NCBI GenBank assembly: GCA_038210415.1
Contig: JBBQWS010000018.1
Location: forward strand, 1-52,883
Length of the DNA stretch: 52,883 nt
DNA from: JBBQWS01 sp038210415
GTDB lineage: Bacteria; Actinomycetota; Actinomycetes; Prado026
Direction: 5' to 3'
Shown here: positions 33,473 to 40,729 of the stretch, piece after piece
How the letters are laid out: each line of letters begins with the position of its first letter
How positions within the stretch are numbered: the first letter of the stretch is position 1
The notes under the pieces: generated by a model
Told to the model about the DNA's origin: nothing
Database searches by the model: none
What the model saw: the letters and a program-made list of their open reading frames with translations, nothing else
Position numbers and translations under genes: made by a program

Positions 33473-34102
33473 GTGCCCCTTGACCCCACGGCGATGACCG
33501 CCGCCCATGACGCCATCCGCCGTGACCTGGTGCGCTTCGTGCGAGTGATCGGCGGCACCGATCCGGTACCCCCGGCTCGAGCGGCGGCGCTGCGTGCGCA
33601 CTGGGAGTTCGTCGAGGACGCCCTCGGTCACTACACCCGGGCGCAGGACACCCTGCTCTGGCCGCAGGCGTGGTCGGCCGTCCCGGAGGCCGATCACGCT
33701 CCGCTCGCCTACGTCGCAGACAAGCACCCGCTGCTCGGCGATCACGCGATCGTCGCCTCGGCTGCGTTCGCCGGCGGCGGCGCCGGTGCAGCAGGTCCCG
33801 AGCGGCGGATCCTGTCCGAGAACCTCGAGCGCCTGGCCGTGCTCGCCGACAAGCGGTTCGCCTACGAGCAGACCGTCGTGCTGCCGTTGCTCGACCAGCA
33901 CCTGCCGCAGGAACGGTGGGACGAGTTCGGCGCGGAGCTGGCAGCGTTCGGGTCACCCGACGTGCACCTGCCGTGGTTGCTGGACTCGGCACCGGCCGAC
34001 CGGATCGCTCGGGTGCTCGGGTGGCTGTCCGCGGACGACCAGCAGCGGTACGCGAACGACTGGAAGCCCGCGTACCGCGAGCAGGTCAGCGTCCGGTGGT
34101 AG
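33473..34102 (+). CDS. hemerythrin HHE domain protein
   Basis: A 209-residue helical protein with hemerythrin-like metal-ligand positions: AAHDAIRRDLVRFVR, HWEFVEDALGHYTRAQDTLLWPQ, DKHPLLGDHAIV and a later FAYEQTVVLPLLDQHLP (E and H ligands of a di-iron site). The C-terminal 60 residues are a helical extension. Hemerythrin domains bind oxygen or sense iron and redox state; no specific role is deducible. It starts at GTG 33473, divergent from pepN across 81 bp. Confidence 0.8.
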   Translation: MPLDPTAMTAAHDAIRRDLVRFVRVIGGTDPVPPARAAALRAHWEFVEDALGHYTRAQDTLLWPQAWSAVPEADHAPLAYVADKHPLLGDHAIVASAAFAGGGAGAAGPERRILSENLERLAVLADKRFAYEQTVVLPLLDQHLPQERWDEFGAELAAFGSPDVHLPWLLDSAPADRIARVLGWLSADDQQRYANDWKPAYREQVSVRW

Positions 34103-34139
34103 CCGATCAGGCGTAGATCCGCCGATCAGGCGTAGATCC
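34102..34139. repeat. 19-bp tandem duplication across the DUF429 stop
   Basis: GCCGATCAGGCGTAGATCC occurs twice head to tail (34102-34120 and 34121-34139). It duplicates the last codons and stop of the DUF429 gene and fills the gap to the hemerythrin stop. Probably replication slippage. Confidence 0.85.
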
Positions 34140-34803
34140 GCATCGGGCGACCGGTCCGGTCGAGGTCGCCGCCGTCGTCGGGATACATGCGGGCCGAGCC
34201 GTCCGCCACGCGCATCGCGGTCCAGGCGGCCGCCAGAGCGTCCAGGGCGTCGTCGACGGGTACCCGGTCCGGCGCCGCCGCCAGGGCGTCGACGACGTCG
34301 ACCCAGCCCGCCAGGGCTGCGATCCGCTGGGCGACGCCGACCGCGGTCTTCTTCCTTTTGGGCACCGCGCCCGCCAGCTCGACGAACGCCAGCTCGGGGT
34401 GCACCTCGACCACCCTCCGGTCGCTCTCGTGCTCGGCGACCTCGGCGATGGCCGATCGCAGCGCGAACGTCTGAGCAGACATCGCGGGTTCGCCGGTCGC
34501 CCGAAGCCACGCGTTGGCGGCGCCGAGGTCGGGGCAGGCCCAGGCTGCACGGGCCGCCGTCACGAAGATCCGGGACCCGGCCGGACGCAGCGCCGACCGG
34601 GCGGCCAGGTCGCAGCGGCGCTGCCCTCGCTCGGCGAGGCCTACGGGGATGTCGACCCCGATCACGGCGTCGTCGTCGCCCAGCAGGTCGGCGAACCGTC
34701 CCGACTGCCAGCCCAGGATCCGGACCGGGCCGGATCTGGTGCGTGCGACGCGAACGGCCACCCAGGCTCCGCTCCAGCCGTCGACCCCTAGGGTCGTGGT
34801 CAC
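34126..34803 (-). CDS. DUF429 family protein
   Basis: A 225-residue RNase H-like fold protein: TLGVDGWSGAWVAVRV at the N-terminus, VIGVDIPVGLAERGQRRCDLAARSAL, AVAEVAEHESDRRVVEVHPELAFVELAG and KRKKTAVG in the middle, and DDALDALAAAWTAMR near the end. Acidic residues on strands 1 and 2 and the EVHPE motif are retained. DUF429 proteins are thought to be nuclease-like, without a proven substrate. Its GTG overlaps the stop of the small upstream gene by 4 nt. Confidence 0.88.
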   Translation of the reverse strand: MTTTLGVDGWSGAWVAVRVARTRSGPVRILGWQSGRFADLLGDDDAVIGVDIPVGLAERGQRRCDLAARSALRPAGSRIFVTAARAAWACPDLGAANAWLRATGEPAMSAQTFALRSAIAEVAEHESDRRVVEVHPELAFVELAGAVPKRKKTAVGVAQRIAALAGWVDVVDALAAAPDRVPVDDALDALAAAWTAMRVADGSARMYPDDGGDLDRTGRPMRIYA

Positions 34804-35012
34804 CGGTCCGGTCGGGGAGAGGCTCGTCGCACCGGGGCGGCGGCCCCCGCGGCGAGATGCCCAGGGCGCGGGCGTGCGACGTCACGGGCGTACATCGCCC
34901 CTTCGACCCCGACGACCGAGGCACCCGCCCCGGTCAGGCCGTCCAGGTTGTCGCGCCCGGGCCGGGACTGCGGGGTACTGCCCTGCTGCGGGGTACTGCC
35001 TTGGTGTGCCAT
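34800..35012 (-). CDS. small conserved actinobacterial protein
   Basis: A 70-residue hydrophilic protein. The conserved part reads LDGLTGAGASVVGVEGAMYARDV, which I recognise from small uncharacterised actinobacterial proteins; the first 20 residues contain two copies of QGSTPQ encoded by a short duplicated stretch. There are no membrane helices. It is coupled (GTGA) to the DUF429 gene and divergent from the nei2 gene. Function unknown. Confidence 0.65.
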   Translation of the reverse strand: MAHQGSTPQQGSTPQSRPGRDNLDGLTGAGASVVGVEGAMYARDVARPRPGHLAAGAAAPVRRASPRPDR

Positions 35013-35117
35013 CGCGCTCCTTCGTGTCTCGTCCCGACCGTAGCCGAACGGGTGCCCGAGCGGCCCGTTCCGGTGTCCGGGAGACTGGGGTCAGCCCGCC
35101 ATAGTGAAGAGGTCCAC

Positions 35118-35954
35118 GTGCCCGAAGGCCACACGATCCGCCGGCTCGCCCAGGACCTGGCCGGGCTGCTCCAAGGTCGACCGTTGGCCGCGTCGAGCCC
35201 GCAGGGTCGGTTCACCGCAGGTGCCGGCCGCGTCGACGGTCGCACCCTCGCCCGTACCGACGCCTGGGGCAAGCACCTGTTCCTGGAGTTCGACGAGGAC
35301 GACCTCGGTGCGGCCCAGCTCGTCCACGTCCATCTTGGGCTGTACGGCACGTTCCGGCGTGGACCGGGGGCGGCCCCAGCCCCACGCGGCGCGATCCGGC
35401 TGCGCCTGACCGCCGACCAGGGCTGGGCCGACCTGCGCGGCCCCACCACGTGCGAGCTGCTCGACCCGGAGGGTTGCGAGCGGTTGCTGCTCAGGCTCGG
35501 CCCGGACCCGCTGCGCGACGACGCGGACGTCGTACAGGTGCTCGACCGGTTCGGCAAGAGCCGGGTCACCGTCGCCGCGCTGCTGATGGACCAGACCGTC
35601 CTCGCCGGGGTCGGCAACGCTTACCGGGCCGAGGTGCTGTTCCGGCACCAGGTCGACCCGTTCCTGTTCGCGTCCGCCCTGCCCCGGTCGACCGTGCTGG
35701 CGCTTTGGACCGACCTCGTGACCTTGATGCGGGCCGGAGTGCGCAGTGACCGGATCGTCACGACTCGCCCGACCCACCGCGGCCAGGCTAAGGGAGCGAT
35801 AAGCCGCGGCGACCAGTACTACGTGTACCGGCGGGCCCAAGAGCCGTGCCGGGTGTGTGGAACGGCTGTCGCCAAGGCGGATCACCAGGGCCGATGGCTG
35901 TATTGGTGCCCGTCGTGCCAGCCGGACGGGTCGGGCTCTACTCCGCGCGAGTGA
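35118..35954 (+). CDS. nei2: endonuclease VIII (Nei2-type Fpg/Nei DNA glycosylase)
   Basis: A 278-residue Fpg/Nei family glycosylase. After removal of the initiator residue, Pro-Glu-Gly-His-Thr (PEGHTIRRLA) gives the catalytic N-terminal proline and Glu. HLGLYGTF and GVGNAYRAEVLFR (helix-two-turn-helix) follow, and the C-terminal zinc finger reads CRVCG...CPSC. The PEGHT start distinguishes Nei from Fpg (PELPE). It removes oxidised pyrimidines. The start is the GTG at 35118. Confidence 0.93.
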   Translation: MPEGHTIRRLAQDLAGLLQGRPLAASSPQGRFTAGAGRVDGRTLARTDAWGKHLFLEFDEDDLGAAQLVHVHLGLYGTFRRGPGAAPAPRGAIRLRLTADQGWADLRGPTTCELLDPEGCERLLLRLGPDPLRDDADVVQVLDRFGKSRVTVAALLMDQTVLAGVGNAYRAEVLFRHQVDPFLFASALPRSTVLALWTDLVTLMRAGVRSDRIVTTRPTHRGQAKGAISRGDQYYVYRRAQEPCRVCGTAVAKADHQGRWLYWCPSCQPDGSGSTPRE

Positions 35955-36004
35955 CTCTGCCTGGATGGCGTCCGATTGGTCCCTTACGCACCAACGGGGA
36001 CAGG

Positions 36005-36010
36005 TAGGGT
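36005..36010 (+). promoter_or_regulatory. candidate -10 box of a leaderless SpoIIE-type phosphatase transcript
   Basis: TAGGGT ends 9 nt before the ATG at 36020, with no Shine-Dalgarno sequence. Confidence 0.4.
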
Positions 36011-36019
36011 CGGCCTCCG

Positions 36020-37126
36020 ATGGCACCCGGCAGCGCCCCCCTCACCTTGCCGGTCCGCGTGGCTCGTTCCCTCCGACGAGCCTGGATCCGCTTGCGCCGC
36101 GGATTCCTGCGGACCGACGGCTTCCTGCTGCTCGCATTCGCCGGGGTCGCCGTCGCGATCGCCCTGCTCACCCGCACGGTGCCCGACTGGTTCCCGCCCG
36201 CCTCCCTCTCACTCATCGTGCTGGTCGGCGGTTTCTCGCTCTCGGTACGCAGCCTCGCGCTGCTGATGGCCCTGGTGGCCGGCCTGCTGGCGTGGCAGGT
36301 CGACCAGCTGGGGATCCAGTCCGTGCGACCGGGCAGTCTGGCCGTCGTCCTGCTCACCGCGATCATCGTGCTGGGGGTCGCGCGGTCGCGCGCTCGGGTC
36401 GGGGTCCAGGGCCTGCGCGGCGAGTCCATGCTCGTCGACCTGCGCGACCGGCTGCGGGCCCAGGGCGAGCTCCCGGAACTGCCTGAGGGCTGGTCGACCG
36501 ACGTCGTGTTGCGGCCGGCCGGCGGGGCGTCGTTCTCGGGCGACTTCCTGGTCGCAAGCCGCGGGGTCGGTCGGCGACTGGAGATCGTGCTCGTCGACGT
36601 GTCGGGCAAAGGGGTCGACGCGGGTACCCGGGCCCTGCTGCTGTCCGGTGCGTTCGGGGGCCTGCTCGGTGCGCTGCCGCCGGAGGAGTTCCTCGCCGGT
36701 TGCAACGCGTACCTCAACCGGCAGGGCTGGGACTGGGGCTTCGCCACCGCGGTTCACCTCACCGTCGACCTCGTGACTGGGGAGTACCTCGTGGGGTCGG
36801 CAGGGCATCCGCCGGCGGCGCACTTCACGGCCGGATCGGGTACGTGGCAGTTGATTGAGGCGAGCGGTACGGCGCTGGGCATCATCGAGGACGGCGACTA
36901 CCTGCTCGAGCGAGGCACGCTCGGGCACGGTGACGCGCTCATGCTCTACACCGACGGCTTGGTCGAACGGCCGGGGCGCGACATCACCGTCGGCATCGAC
37001 AAGCTCCTCGGTGAGGCGGAGCGGCTGGTGCCTCGGGGGTTCCGGCGGGGTGCGCGCAGGCTGCTCGACGCCCTTCGCACCGGCGAGGGTGACGATCGGG
37101 CCCTGGTCCTGATCTGGCGCGCCTAG
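36020..37126 (+). CDS. membrane SpoIIE/PP2C-type serine phosphatase
   Basis: A 368-residue protein. Residues 30-125 contain three to four membrane helices (DGFLLLAFAGVAVAIALL, LSLIVLVGGFSLSV, LMALVAGLLAWQV, LAVVLLTAIIVLGVA). The cytoplasmic part is a SpoIIE phosphatase with GGASFSGDFLV, VDVSGKGVDAGTRALLLSGAF and YTDGLVERPGRD, supplying the metal-binding aspartates. No sensor or switch domain is fused. The target, perhaps an anti-anti-sigma factor, is not encoded nearby. Its last 57 bp plus the downstream flank recur at 40.3 kb. Confidence 0.9.
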   Translation: MAPGSAPLTLPVRVARSLRRAWIRLRRGFLRTDGFLLLAFAGVAVAIALLTRTVPDWFPPASLSLIVLVGGFSLSVRSLALLMALVAGLLAWQVDQLGIQSVRPGSLAVVLLTAIIVLGVARSRARVGVQGLRGESMLVDLRDRLRAQGELPELPEGWSTDVVLRPAGGASFSGDFLVASRGVGRRLEIVLVDVSGKGVDAGTRALLLSGAFGGLLGALPPEEFLAGCNAYLNRQGWDWGFATAVHLTVDLVTGEYLVGSAGHPPAAHFTAGSGTWQLIEASGTALGIIEDGDYLLERGTLGHGDALMLYTDGLVERPGRDITVGIDKLLGEAERLVPRGFRRGARRLLDALRTGEGDDRALVLIWRA

Positions 37127-37167
37127 CCCCTGCCTGGCCCTGGTGCACCGCAGTCAGCCGCGGGCCG
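37070..37167. repeat. 98-bp imperfect direct repeat, copy A (phosphatase 3' end)
   Basis: This segment covers the last codons of the phosphatase gene and 41 bp beyond. It aligns without gaps to 40312-40409, with about 11 mismatches by eye. It also contains, downstream of the stop, a relic of the YukD-like gene's last codons (LTAVHQG on the minus strand). Confidence 0.85.
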
Positions 37168-37186
37168 GCCACGCTCAACCCCCTGC

Positions 37187-37325
37187 CGCCACAAGGGTCC
37201 CCTCATGCCGATAGATCGAGCTCACGGGTCACTCACGAATTTGTGCAGCAACCGCCCGGTCTCGCACCTCCCGCTGTGAGTGCGTTGAAACCTCGGCGTA
37301 GTGGCATGAAGGGACCCTTGTGGCG
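37187..37325. repeat. inverted-repeat element, copy 1
   Basis: Terminal inverted repeats of 23 bp (37187-37209 and 37303-37325, one mismatch) share the core CCACAAGGGTCCCCTCATG with the element at 49.1 kb. The interior is about 93 bp, is not coding and is unrelated to that of copy 2. It fills most of the 257-bp gap between the convergent phosphatase and PHP-domain genes. Confidence 0.8.
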
Positions 37326-37383
37326 AATGGGGGGATGAGGGGGGGAATGCGAAGTAGGGAATTCGGAGGGCGGCGGGTGGGGG

Positions 37384-39189
37384 CTAGCGGCGGGTGGGAG
37401 GGATGCCGGTGGGCGGGACGGACCGCAGCAGCCAGACTGGGTTGCCGCAGCCGACGATCGTGCCGTCGGAGGCAAGTACCTGCACCCGGTAGAACCGAGA
37501 GCTCGAGGTGTCCACGCTCACGGTCGCTACCCCGCCCGAGAACGCCGACGGGGCCAACGTGCGTACGACGACCGTCCCCGGGTCGACCGCTGCTGCGTAG
37601 TCGACCGGGCCGGACACGAGCTGGACGCTCCCGCCGACCGGGAGAGCGGTCGCCCAGATGGCCATCGATCGGGTTGCCTTGGTCGCGACGGAGATCGAGC
37701 CCATGCGCACCGTGCCGTCGACGAGCAGGTCGGTCTCGCCGAGGGGCCAGCGGCCGAAGTGCGCGGCGTACGCCCGGCCCGATGCGAGCGCGACCAGCAC
37801 GTCCGCGTCGGACCTGGACGTCGCCCAGACCCCGGTCGCGAAGCCGTTGCTCAGGTTCTTCCAGTTCTGGCCACTGTGGTCGTCGCTGGTGCCGTTGCCG
37901 GTGAGGAACGTGCCGTTGCGCGAGAACGTGTCCCACAGAGCGATGTGTGTTGCCGCGTCGACGTTGCCCCGCAGCCGGTAACCGACCTCAAGGATGTCCA
38001 CGCCGAAGTGCTGCACCGCCATCATCGACGCGAACAGCTGGCGCCGCTTGATGTCCCTGTCGGCCGGGGCCAGCAGCGGGCCCGTGTTGTAGCCGAACGG
38101 GTGGTTCCACGAGATCAGCCCCTGCTTGGCGTGCACGTCGGTCGCGACGGCCTGGTGCCACGCGTCGCTGTTCGTCGGCAGGTGGGCGTAGTCGGGGAAG
38201 TACTGCGGGACGCCGAACGGGTTCATGTCCGGCAGCGACTTGCTCACCTCGGTCGTCGACCGCACCGTGAGCCCGGGGAACCGCGGCTGATACGTGGAGA
38301 TGATCCGGGCCTGGTTCGCCGTGATGGCGGCCGGGGCGTTCTGCGTACGGAGGAACCGCACCCCGGCCACGGCCACGTCGGCGACCGCGCCCTTCTTCGG
38401 GCTCTTGGCCACGAGCGACAGCCCGTACATCGCGTTGTCGAACGCCAGCATTGTCGGCCAGATGAGCGCGATGTCGCTCTCCGGCGAGAGCCGCTGCACG
38501 GAACCGGCAGAGGGAGTCGGCAGGGCGACGACTCCGGTGAGCCCTCCGTTCTCGGTGAAGTGGCTCGTGGTCGTGGCGCCGAAGCGGTAGACCAGCTGGT
38601 ACTGCCCGGCTGGACGTCCGCTGGCGGCGGGGTGGTAGCTGAGCGGCAAGACGACCTCATACCGTGCGCCGCCGGTGAGCCGGGCCGATGTGACCGTGTG
38701 CTCCAGGGTCTGGCCGGCGATCGAGGTGCGGAGCCGGTTGAACGCCTGTGGCTTCGGCTGGATGCTCATGGTCACCGAGGCGGCCGCCGTCGCGGACGCG
38801 CTCTCGGCGAGCAGCCGGATCGACCCCCCGCTGACGGTCGTGGCCTGCTGCGCCAGTGCGCCCGTCGTCGCTCGTACCCAGCTGACGCCGATGAGCGACG
38901 TGAGGTAGTTGCCGGCTGTCGCGCGGAAGTCGTGGTCGGTCATGTAGAGGACGTCCAGGCCGTACGACACCGCTTGGGCGAACTGTGCCTCCCAGCTGCC
39001 CAACCCCTCCGACCAGCTGCCGTGCACGTGCATTCCGAGCCGGAGCGCTGCCCCGCCGGTGAAGCTGTTGGGGGCGGCGAGGCTCGAGCCGGCCGGAAGC
39101 CACAGCGGCTTCGACACGACCAGCCCGGCGGCAGCGACGGCTCCCATCCCCAGCAGCTCTCGGCGGGAAAGGTCGACGTGGTCGCTCAT
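37384..39189 (-). CDS. exported PHP-domain phosphoesterase-like protein
   Basis: A 601-residue protein with a twin-arginine signal (SRRELLGMGAVAAAGLVV). The mature protein has the PHP metal motifs in order: LGMHVHGSWSEG (His54, His56), MTDHDFRA (Asp85, His86), SWNHPFGYN near 370, ILEVGYRLRG and GNGTSDDHSG, so a trinuclear metal site is plausible. Between them lies a large beta-rich insertion (about 130-330). The ATG at 39189 follows GGGAGG by 5 nt. It is divergent from the DUF1996 gene. PHP proteins hydrolyse phosphoesters, but the substrate is unknown. Confidence 0.82.
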   Translation of the reverse strand: MSDHVDLSRRELLGMGAVAAAGLVVSKPLWLPAGSSLAAPNSFTGGAALRLGMHVHGSWSEGLGSWEAQFAQAVSYGLDVLYMTDHDFRATAGNYLTSLIGVSWVRATTGALAQQATTVSGGSIRLLAESASATAAASVTMSIQPKPQAFNRLRTSIAGQTLEHTVTSARLTGGARYEVVLPLSYHPAASGRPAGQYQLVYRFGATTTSHFTENGGLTGVVALPTPSAGSVQRLSPESDIALIWPTMLAFDNAMYGLSLVAKSPKKGAVADVAVAGVRFLRTQNAPAAITANQARIISTYQPRFPGLTVRSTTEVSKSLPDMNPFGVPQYFPDYAHLPTNSDAWHQAVATDVHAKQGLISWNHPFGYNTGPLLAPADRDIKRRQLFASMMAVQHFGVDILEVGYRLRGNVDAATHIALWDTFSRNGTFLTGNGTSDDHSGQNWKNLSNGFATGVWATSRSDADVLVALASGRAYAAHFGRWPLGETDLLVDGTVRMGSISVATKATRSMAIWATALPVGGSVQLVSGPVDYAAAVDPGTVVVRTLAPSAFSGGVATVSVDTSSSRFYRVQVLASDGTIVGCGNPVWLLRSVPPTGIPPTRR

Positions 39190-39309
39190 GGCTGCCTCCC
39201 TCAGACTCCCATCCTGGTCGCCGTCGGGGGCCGCTCCAGGAGGCGAAGGTCCCACGCCTCGGCGTCGCGACGTGCTGCACTCGGAGCATCGACAACGGGA
39301 GGATTCGTC

Positions 39310-40230
39310 ATGTCGCACCGCGCGCCGCGCAAACCAGTCCAAGGCCGGAGCCGCAGGTCCCGGCAGGTCGCGTTCAGCGCCGCTGTCTCCGCGGTGCTGT
39401 GCCTTCTTGCTGCGTTCCCGTTCCAGGGGGCGCTGGCGTTCAAGCAGGGCGACATGCCTGACTTCGTCGTGTCGTGCCCGTTCACGCATCGGCTCCCGGA
39501 CGACCCGATCGTCCATCCCGGCCAGCCTGGTGCCTCGCACCTGCACGACTTCTTCGGCAACCGGTCGACGGACGCTTCGTCCACGTTCGACAGCATGGTC
39601 GGTGCAGGGACGACGTGCGCCCGGGTGGGAGACACAGCCGGCTACTGGATGCCGACCGTCTACCAGAACGGTGTGGTCGTGAAGCCGTTGCAGGCGACCG
39701 TCTACTACCGTGACATGGCGACCGACCCCGCGTCGGTCCGGAGCTTCCCGCCGGACTTCCGGATGGTCGCCGGCAACCACGACGCGACCTCCCCGCAGCG
39801 CCCGTTGTTGGTGGGCTGGGCGTGCCGGCACGCGAACGACGGGTTGAAGGGGCGCTGGACGTCCGACGTCCCGAGCTGTGCGCTGAACGAGAATCTTGTG
39901 TTCCGGGTCCGCTTCCCCGACTGCTGGAACGGCCGTGACCTCGACACCGCCGACCACATGAGCCACGTCGCCTACAGCAAGAACGGCGTCTGCCCGTCGC
40001 GGTTCCCGGTTTCCGTCCCCCGGGTGTCGATGACCGTGGCGTACGCGTCGATGGGCGGCTCCGGTGTGACCCTGTCGTCGGGGTCCGCCCTCACCGGCCA
40101 CGCCGATTTCTGGAACACCTGGGACCAGGCGGCGCTCGACGGCCTCGTCTCCAGCTGTCTGCAGGCCGGTGTCCACTGCGGCTTCGGTACCGCCGCCCAT
40201 CCCCTGCCGGCGTCGGCCCTCGACGGCTGA
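39310..40230 (+). CDS. DUF1996 family secreted protein
   Basis: A 306-residue protein with an N-terminal basic region and signal helix (QVAFSAAVSAVLCLLAAFPF). The mature part has the DUF1996 pattern: FVVSCPFTHRLPDDPIVHPGQPGASHLHDFFGN, YWMPTVY, VYYRDM, CRHANDG and DCWNGRDLD..DHMSHVAY, with several conserved Cys. DUF1996 is found in fungi and actinobacteria, often near carbohydrate-active enzymes, and lacks a proven function. GGGAGG lies 7 nt before the ATG at 39310. It is divergent from the PHP gene across 120 bp; both lie inside the duplicated flanks. Confidence 0.88.
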   Translation: MSHRAPRKPVQGRSRRSRQVAFSAAVSAVLCLLAAFPFQGALAFKQGDMPDFVVSCPFTHRLPDDPIVHPGQPGASHLHDFFGNRSTDASSTFDSMVGAGTTCARVGDTAGYWMPTVYQNGVVVKPLQATVYYRDMATDPASVRSFPPDFRMVAGNHDATSPQRPLLVGWACRHANDGLKGRWTSDVPSCALNENLVFRVRFPDCWNGRDLDTADHMSHVAYSKNGVCPSRFPVSVPRVSMTVAYASMGGSGVTLSSGSALTGHADFWNTWDQAALDGLVSSCLQAGVHCGFGTAAHPLPASALDG

Positions 40231-40311
40231 GGAGCCACGGCGAACGACGAAAGCGTCTGCCCGGTGCGCTTTTGTGCCATGGGAGGGAAGGCCGCCGAGC
40301 CAGCCCGGCCC

Positions 40312-40409
40312 GCCCTGCGCTCCGGCGAGGGTGATGATCGGGCGCTGGTCCTGATCTGTCGCGCCCAGCCCCCGCCTAGCCCTGGTGCACCGCGGTCAGT
40401 CGCAGGCCG
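40312..40409. repeat. 98-bp imperfect direct repeat, copy B
   Basis: A degenerate copy of the SpoIIE phosphatase 3' end (the frame GEGDDRALVLICRA is still readable, without its stop codon) runs straight into the 3' end of the YukD-like gene. With copy A it brackets the PHP/DUF1996 block. Confidence 0.85.
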
Positions 40410-40729
40410 TCACCGTGGACGACGCCCGCGTCCGCAAGCGTCGCGTCGAGGTCGATGGCGCGCGGGCTGGCCAACCGAGCCTGGTCGGGACCGGAACCGC
40501 GTTGGGACTCGACCAGGTGCAGCTGCCAGATGGCCGCCGACCCCGCCGCGCCGGCTGAGGCTGCCGACAACGCTGCGGCGAGCTCGGGCAGCAGCGCGCG
40601 AACCGGCACGTCGGCGGCGACCTCCAGATCGGCGGTGACCGGGCCGGCCGTGAGCGCGTTGGCCCGGGTGGGCCGGGCCTGGACGACGACCCTGCGGACC
40701 CGATCCTGCGCGGAGGCGCTCGACCTCAC
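40376..40729 (-). CDS. YukD/EsaB-like ubiquitin-fold type VII secretion protein
   Basis: A 117-residue protein with the beta-grasp pattern of YukD and of the EccD N-terminus: RRVVVQARPTRANAL, DLEVAADVPVRALLPELAAAL, and a last strand TLADAGVVHGDGLRLTAVHQG. It lacks the multi-helix membrane domain of EccD. The GTG overlaps the eccC stop (GTGA), so it is translated together with EccC. Its 3' end lies inside repeat copy B. I am fairly confident of the fold assignment and less so of the exact subfamily. Confidence 0.75.
   Translation of the reverse strand: MRSSASAQDRVRRVVVQARPTRANALTAGPVTADLEVAADVPVRALLPELAAALSAASAGAAGSAAIWQLHLVESQRGSGPDQARLASPRAIDLDATLADAGVVHGDGLRLTAVHQG

Noticed and set aside
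37187..37325. Simple rho-independent terminator
   Set aside because: The arms are 23 bp apart by about 93 bp and there is no T-tract. The same arm sequence recurs at 49.1 kb around a different interior, so a repeat family is the better reading.
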